NCBI GenBank assembly: GCA_013285645.1 | Contig: JABDHJ010000024.1 | Span: 1,459-40,252, forward strand | Origin: Verrucomicrobiota bacterium | Lineage (GTDB): Bacteria; Verrucomicrobiota; Verrucomicrobiia; Methylacidiphilales; UBA1321 | Direction of reading: 5' to 3' | Length of the DNA: 38,794 bases | In this document: positions 34,702 through 38,794 of the stretch, piece by piece | Layout: each line of letters starts with the position of its first letter | Position numbering within the stretch: the first letter of the stretch is position 1 | Program-made: the position numbers and the translations under genes | Notes under the pieces: model-generated | Told to the model about the DNA's origin: nothing | What the model saw: only the letters and a program-made list of their open reading frames with translations | Database searches by the model: none

Positions 34702-35064
34702 CTATTGACACGCATTCGCTTGGTTGAGAAAACGCTGACCCCGAAATTGGATATGATCGCCAAATTCACGGACAAATTCCTGCTGGAGACGAGAGGCCCA
34801 CTGGCGGGAAACGCCATGTTCCCTCGCGCACCAGGCCGCCGAGGGATGCTTGCAGGGCAACATTCCAGGACAGAGGGACAGGGTGACCAGATCGTGGCGC
34901 AAAGCCCGTTGCTTGGCTTTGCCCCGCGTGGCCCATTCCTTGATGCGGGTGATCCCATGGCCAGCGATTGCATAGGCCGAGGGTTGCTCACTGGCCGGAC
35001 GGTCGAGCTTCTCTGCCGGATCGTCAATGTAGGCACCGGGCGGTGCATGGTGCGGCCCAATCAT
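34702..35064 (-). CDS. Small protein with helix-turn-helix-like C-terminus
   Basis: The 120-residue protein begins MIGPHHAPPGAYIDDPA at an ATG that overlaps the stop of the excisionase-like gene (ATGA). A basic middle (KEWATRGKAKQRALRHD) precedes AAWCAREHGVSRQWASRLQQEF, which looks like a helix-turn-helix recognition helix pair. A DNA-binding role in the element is likely by context. No named family was recognised. The frame is open upstream into the HTH gene, but the coupled ATG is the sensible start. Confidence 0.6.
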   Translation of the reverse strand: MIGPHHAPPGAYIDDPAEKLDRPASEQPSAYAIAGHGITRIKEWATRGKAKQRALRHDLVTLSLCPGMLPCKHPSAAWCAREHGVSRQWASRLQQEFVREFGDHIQFRGQRFLNQANACQ

Positions 35065-35354
35065 GCGATGGTTCCTTTCTGCACAACTTGCCGTAAACGG
35101 TGTGCCGACAGGCCTCGATTGGTTACGAGATAGTCTTTGATCTCCTGCGGGAGAAAGCGAACGGCTCCGCCCAACTGGACATAGGGCAAGCCTTTCTTCC
35201 GAAGATTGAAGACTGTTTTGAGACTGACATGGAGATACTTGCCCACCTGTTCGGTGGTCCAAAGCCGGTCATCCGACACAGGGGGATTCTGATTTTTCGC
35301 GCTCTCATCAACCGATGGATTCACAAGGGCGCTGGGATTTTCTAAAGAGTTCAT
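35061..35354 (-). CDS. Excisionase-like helix-turn-helix protein
   Basis: This 97-residue protein has the MerR/excisionase-type core LWTTEQVGKYLHVSLKTVFN (about residues 31-50), then RKKGLPYVQLGGAVRFLPQE, matching helix_turn_helix_17 proteins. Such proteins bend DNA with the integrase to excise an element, or act as regulators. It is followed in coupled translation by the gene at 34702-35064. The upstream DNA, from about 30 bp before the ATG to codon 15, is closely related to that of the 45-codon frame at 35461-35598. Confidence 0.8.
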   Translation of the reverse strand: MNSLENPSALVNPSVDESAKNQNPPVSDDRLWTTEQVGKYLHVSLKTVFNLRKKGLPYVQLGGAVRFLPQEIKDYLVTNRGLSAHRLRQVVQKGTIA

Positions 35355-35447
35355 AAAATTGATTTTGAGGGATTTTTAAGATTTGCGTTAAAGAGCTTTC
35401 GGAGAGTTTGATTTCGTATTCACGAATAGTTCCGTCGGCTCGCGTTT

Positions 35448-35465
35448 AATAGACACCAGTCTATT
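35448..35465. promoter_or_regulatory. Palindrome upstream of the excisionase-like gene
   Basis: AATAGAC (35448-35454) and GTCTATT (35459-35465) are perfect 7-bp inverted repeats, separated by ACCA, lying about 95 bp upstream of the excisionase-like start and on the stop of the preceding frame. It could be a regulator site. Confidence 0.35.
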
Positions 35466-35598
35466 GAATTTTGCAGATACCTTTTGGTAGTTTTTTTGGA
35501 GTGCGCGGCACTACCGCCTCCCATTTGACTCGCGCAGATTTCACCTCCGTGAAAACCGAAGGATTTCCATGACTGCCGGAGTTTTCTAATAAATTCAT
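35461..35598 (-). pseudogene. Vestigial or short paralogue of the excisionase-like gene
   Basis: The frame MNLLENSGSHGNPSVFTEVK (45 codons) resembles the start of the excisionase-like protein, MNSLENPSALVNPSVDESAK, and the 30-50 bp upstream of both ATGs are also alike. After codon 20 the likeness ends and no HTH follows. It is probably the remains of a duplicated gene, or a diversified small gene kept for its 5' region. An extended reading from 35721 is open too but has no support. Confidence 0.4.
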
Positions 35599-35752
35599 AT
35601 TCTGATTGTGAAGGATTGTTTTAAAAACCGTTAAGGTGTATCGGGAGTGTTGTCGGCTAAAGTCGGGGAAAGTGGGAGTGTGACCAAGCCGGTGATCAAA
35701 CGGGTCGGGTTTTTGGCTCATGTCTTTAAGACACGGCTCAGGGCGATTTCGT

Positions 35753-35817
35753 CTTAGGCTACTTTGTAGCCATTTTCACCTCGGCTCGGAAATGAGCCGA
35801 TCCCAGCTTCGCCTAAG
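35753..35817 (-). other. Multi-stem structured RNA region after the 110-aa gene
   Basis: CTTAGGC (35753-35759) can pair with GCCTAAG (35811-35817). Inside lie GGCTAC/GTAGCC (35757-35771) and CGGCTC/GAGCCG (35782-35799). The outer stem and the first inner hairpin share the bases GGC, so they are mutually exclusive, which is the form of a switch. It starts on the stop codon of the gene at 35813-36145. The gap 35599-35812 otherwise shows no gene. A terminator or mRNA processing role is possible; there is no T run. Confidence 0.35.
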
Positions 35818-36145
35818 CAGAAGTTTTTTCGGCGATTTCAATCCGCGTGACGCCGGGACTCTTCCCCTCGTATACAGATGACGGCAATTCCCGGACGGCG
35901 CTGAGTTGAAAAAGCTCCGCTGCCTCATGCAACTCCCCGAGGTTCGTGCCGGCGATGGTCACGACCGAATGGCTATAATGCAAATAAAGTTCGGTCGCAG
36001 CCTCGTTCAGATCGGCGTACAGCAGCCAGGAGTAGGGAATAAATCGGCGACAGGATGGCAAATGAAATGAGATCCCGAGACGAGAGCCTGAAAGCTCTCG
36101 CTCGAAGCAACGTACGGGGGTTGGGGATGCACCTTTTAACGCCAT
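35813..36145 (-). CDS. Small protein next to the relaxase gene
   Basis: The 110-residue protein reads FHLPSCRRFIPYSWLLYADLNEAATELYLHYSHSVVTIAG and then a helix-rich AELFQLSAVRELPSSVYE. No signal peptide or membrane helix is seen. It begins 21 nt after the relaxase stop on the same strand, so it is cotranscribed with it. The family was not recognised by name. Base usage matches the relaxase. Confidence 0.6.
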   Translation of the reverse strand: MALKGASPTPVRCFERELSGSRLGISFHLPSCRRFIPYSWLLYADLNEAATELYLHYSHSVVTIAGTNLGELHEAAELFQLSAVRELPSSVYEGKSPGVTRIEIAEKTSA

Positions 36146-36166
36146 AAATTTAAGGGTGAGAGTTAA

Positions 36167-38794
36167 TTACATGCTCATGCGCGGCCCTTGGCGCTGGGAG
36201 GGTACAGGGTTCCAGTCAATTTTGGGGCGCACTTGAGGTCGTTGTGCGGCCTTTTGCTTTTTGGCGATGGATTCATCGCGCCTCTGCCGGAGTTTCTGTG
36301 CCATTTCTTCTACGGAGGGTGTCAACCGTTCGCCGGGTGTCTGCCGAGGTGTTTCCTGGGCGGCAGGCGTCAACTTGTCCTGTTCCGTGACGGTTTCCCG
36401 CACCTGCGGGCGCAGCGAATGGAACCGGGCGAGATGCTGGCGAACCTGTTCTGCCAATTTTTGAGCGGACATGCGCGGCAGAAATTCCTTCCCCCAGGCG
36501 CGGACGGCCAGCAGCAGTTTTCCCTTATTGACCGAAGGAGCCGGAATAATCCCGGCCCGCGCGGGCACGACCGGCAGTCGTTCCAAGTGCAGAGCGGAAA
36601 ATTTCACATTCGTCCGCTGGATGGCTTCCACGTAGAGGCCCGTGTTTTCGACATGTAAAACCAGATTTTTGACATGGCGCGTCCCTTTGACGTGGAAAGC
36701 TTCCTTGTTTGCCATGGCCATCGCGGAACCGTTGTCCTCGATCCCACGCACCTCGACGCCTTTCAGCCCTTGCGCCTTGTAATCGGTCAGGCAATCGCCC
36801 TGCCGGACGCGCCCATCATCAACGCTCAGTTTAAGGCCGCTGGTAAAATGAACCGTCCCGCCACTGACATGGGAAATGGTCTGGCGCGAACCCTTTTCAA
36901 AAATGCGGTCATCCTGCTTGATTTTTTCTTGCAGGAGGAGTTTTTCGCCGGGACCGCGTTCCACGCGGGAAAGGTCGAACACGGCTCGCACCTGATTTAG
37001 GTGAACCTGACGAGGTTCTCCGTTTCTCTCGACGACAACGGCGTTGGCCAAGACAGACGTGACCGGCGCGCGCACGACGGCATCGGCCTGCTTGTATTCG
37101 ACCACATCACCCACCCTGTAAAATTGGGACGAGCGTAATTCAGCAGGCTGCAAATCGCGCTTCACATGGACATCGAGAGGCGTTTGACCGGCACGGCCTG
37201 TTTTCTCGACATGCAAATCATGGACGCGATCCGCGAGGGCTTCGTTGATCCGGTGCACCGACGAAACCGCCACCACCTCTTTGCCGGTGACGCGGGCCTC
37301 GACGATTTCCTTGGCCACTTTTTCAATCGCGCTATCTGGCGGCGTCTCACGGATCATCCCCCGGTCGAGCATCTTCTGGACAGCCCCGGCAAACCTCCCG
37401 TCATTGCCGGAGGACAAATCGGCCGCAAGCCGCTTGTCGGCTACGCTAAGTTGCCTGCGGGAGATCGAAGCACGGGGAACGTGCATCCCAAGCCCAAGTT
37501 CATCCTGAAGGAGCTTGATCGGCTGACCCCGGCCCACCGCCGACATTTGCTCAGTGTCGCCCTGAAAGATCACCCGCGCATCCACCCGTTCCGCGAGCCG
37601 CACCAAGGCGAGAGCTTTCGGGGTATCGAGCAGCCCAGCCTCATCGACATAAATATCGGCCCCGCGAAACGGAGTGGGGTCGTGCTGCGCTTGAACGAGC
37701 AGATGATCGACTGTATTGGCCCGCGCGAAAATGCGGGCGACCTCTGTATGGCCCGCCGCTTCGATCCGGGGTGCTTCCTCCCGCAACGCGACGCGGGCCT
37801 GTTCACCATACGGCGCACATAGAAAGACCGGACGCCCCGTCTCATGGCTTTGCCTGACAAGCTTTTCCAAGGAAAAGGTTTTACCGACTCCGGCCCCGCC
37901 ACGGGTGTTCAGGCATTGATCCCTCGACGTGCAAACATAACCATGAATGGCCGCAAATTCCGTCAGCCATTTTTCGGCTTGAGCGGGGGTTAATTGTTCC
38001 CCGCGGGCATGGGCATCCTGAACGATCTCATGAATGCGTTGCGGCGTGGCGACCAGATCAGCCGGAGGCACATAATCTTTCACCAGCGGTTCCCGCTGCC
38101 CCATCCCCATAATGACGGAGGTCAGAAGCGTCTTTTCTTCCCCGAGAATTTGCCGGGTGGTGACGATCTCCTGGCCATCCATGCGCCGGATCAAAAACTG
38201 GCGATCATCGCGGAGTTGTTCAGCCATCTTATCATTGGCAACGGCCCCCGGCGCGAGCCGGACAATCTCGCCGAGGAGATGGTCGAGACGAACGACGCTC
38301 TCCTTTTCAAAAGCGATTTGCGTTCCCTGCTCGATGGCCTTAAGCAGATTGACCGCCGCCTTGACCGGAAAGACGGAGGCCGTTTCGAGCACGAGGCCCG
38401 CATCGTTTAATCGCTTGGCCACATCCTCCCGTAGCGTTTTGCTGGTAATGCGAACCTTTTTCGGGCGGGTCAACGTCACCGCCTGGTCGTGAAGCCGATA
38501 GTCGGGCACAACACGAGGCGGGGCTTGGGGCGCTCCCATTCGTTCCCGGAGCGGCTCGACCCCTTGTGTCAGCCATTTTCGCTTTTCATCCTCACTCACT
38601 CCCTTGAAAGCGTGGCTGATTTGCTGCGACGTATAGCCGCGCTTGAGTAACGCCATGACCGTTTCCACCTGACGACTCCGTTCGCTAAACATGGCCATCG
38701 CCGGGGCCGGAACTTCCTTTAAACCAAAACCGGACGGAGCCGTTTCAACGTGATAACCCAGGCCACCCATCCGACCCGCCAGATTGTTGTGAAT
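36167..38794 (-). CDS. MobF/TrwC-type conjugative relaxase-helicase (5' end outside window)
   Basis: The frame is open at the right edge: eight codons (IHNNLAGR) precede the first in-frame ATG at 38770, so the protein continues beyond the window and only its C-terminal 875 residues are seen. Readable parts are the end of the relaxase domain, then the RecD/TraI-type helicase with RGGAGVGKTFS (Walker A, about residue 297), YVDEAGLL (Walker B), FQGDTEQMSAVG, and LTDYKAQGLKGVEV then NKEAFHVKGTRHVKNLVLHV (motifs V-VI). A long basic Gln/Arg-rich tail ends it. MobF relaxases nick at oriT, stay covalently bound and unwind the strand for transfer. Confidence 0.88.
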   Translation of the reverse strand: MHNNLAGRMGGLGYHVETAPSGFGLKEVPAPAMAMFSERSRQVETVMALLKRGYTSQQISHAFKGVSEDEKRKWLTQGVEPLRERMGAPQAPPRVVPDYRLHDQAVTLTRPKKVRITSKTLREDVAKRLNDAGLVLETASVFPVKAAVNLLKAIEQGTQIAFEKESVVRLDHLLGEIVRLAPGAVANDKMAEQLRDDRQFLIRRMDGQEIVTTRQILGEEKTLLTSVIMGMGQREPLVKDYVPPADLVATPQRIHEIVQDAHARGEQLTPAQAEKWLTEFAAIHGYVCTSRDQCLNTRGGAGVGKTFSLEKLVRQSHETGRPVFLCAPYGEQARVALREEAPRIEAAGHTEVARIFARANTVDHLLVQAQHDPTPFRGADIYVDEAGLLDTPKALALVRLAERVDARVIFQGDTEQMSAVGRGQPIKLLQDELGLGMHVPRASISRRQLSVADKRLAADLSSGNDGRFAGAVQKMLDRGMIRETPPDSAIEKVAKEIVEARVTGKEVVAVSSVHRINEALADRVHDLHVEKTGRAGQTPLDVHVKRDLQPAELRSSQFYRVGDVVEYKQADAVVRAPVTSVLANAVVVERNGEPRQVHLNQVRAVFDLSRVERGPGEKLLLQEKIKQDDRIFEKGSRQTISHVSGGTVHFTSGLKLSVDDGRVRQGDCLTDYKAQGLKGVEVRGIEDNGSAMAMANKEAFHVKGTRHVKNLVLHVENTGLYVEAIQRTNVKFSALHLERLPVVPARAGIIPAPSVNKGKLLLAVRAWGKEFLPRMSAQKLAEQVRQHLARFHSLRPQVRETVTEQDKLTPAAQETPRQTPGERLTPSVEEMAQKLRQRRDESIAKKQKAAQRPQVRPKIDWNPVPSQRQGPRMSM

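Larger units (their letters stand above)
26601..38794. mobile_element. Integrated mobilisable/conjugative-type element (right end outside window)
   Basis: From the integrase at 26730 to the right edge the genes are of mobile type: tyrosine recombinase, nuclease-helicase, soluble FtsK translocase, excisionase-like HTH, and MobF relaxase. The plus-strand part 28.2-34.5 kb is visibly more AT-rich than the flanking core genes. The left border probably lies in 26601-26729, just after ymdB. The right border, and any type IV secretion genes, are not in view. I saw no duplicated attachment site. Confidence 0.75.

Noticed and set aside
34536-35133. Overlapping long frames on both strands in 34536-35133
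   Set aside because: Only the frame starting at 35064 shows an ATGA overlap with the upstream gene and a helix-turn-helix-like segment. The others read as low-complexity Arg/Pro/Ser-rich text.

Overview
The window reads as a chromosomal segment of a GC-rich Gram-negative bacterium, most likely a Verrucomicrobiota (inference). The grounds are general: housekeeping genes scattered as short operons on both strands, many AGCCGGTGG..CCACCGG-type dispersed palindromic repeats, large families of exported or hypothetical proteins, and an integrase, relaxase and soluble FtsK of a type I associate with that phylum. No rRNA, tRNA or CRISPR array was seen, so the taxonomy rests on style rather than on a marker.

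Region 1-26.6 kb is mostly core genome. It opens with the 5' part of rpsL on the minus strand, behind a structured leader. Then come a DUF2251-like protein, a zeta-type kinase toxin with a small putative antitoxin, an M48 membrane protease, an unrecognised gene, nadB (NAD synthesis), and an RHH/PIN toxin-antitoxin pair with an operator palindrome. These are followed by a tmk - membrane protein - holB cluster, a SNF2 helicase translationally coupled to a small exported protein, a nucleoside hydrolase, and a hybrid histidine kinase translationally coupled to an S1/P1 nuclease. The core part ends with a large unrecognised gene, nrdR with an adjacent ATP-cone-like gene, purE-purK, a FtsX-type ABC permease and a YmdB-type phosphodiesterase. 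Intergenic spaces carry several kinds of palindromic repeat.

Region 26.7-38.8 kb looks like an integrated mobile element that runs off the right edge. It begins with a tyrosine recombinase. Next is a visibly more AT-rich plus-strand group: a PD-(D/E)XK-helicase with six helicase-associated repeats, a GYF_2 membrane protein, a small protein, and a soluble FtsK/SpoIIIE translocase. It is met by a convergent minus-strand module: a MobF-type relaxase/helicase (5' end outside the window), a small conserved-looking gene, a vestigial paralogue of an excisionase leader, an excisionase-like HTH gene and a small DNA-binding-like gene coupled to it by an ATGA overlap.

The best candidate for an undescribed system is this element, in particular the four-gene plus-strand cassette (nuclease-helicase, GYF_2 membrane protein, small protein, anchorless FtsK) inside an integrase/relaxase frame. 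It could be a defence cargo or part of the transfer machinery. The sequence alone does not decide between them.
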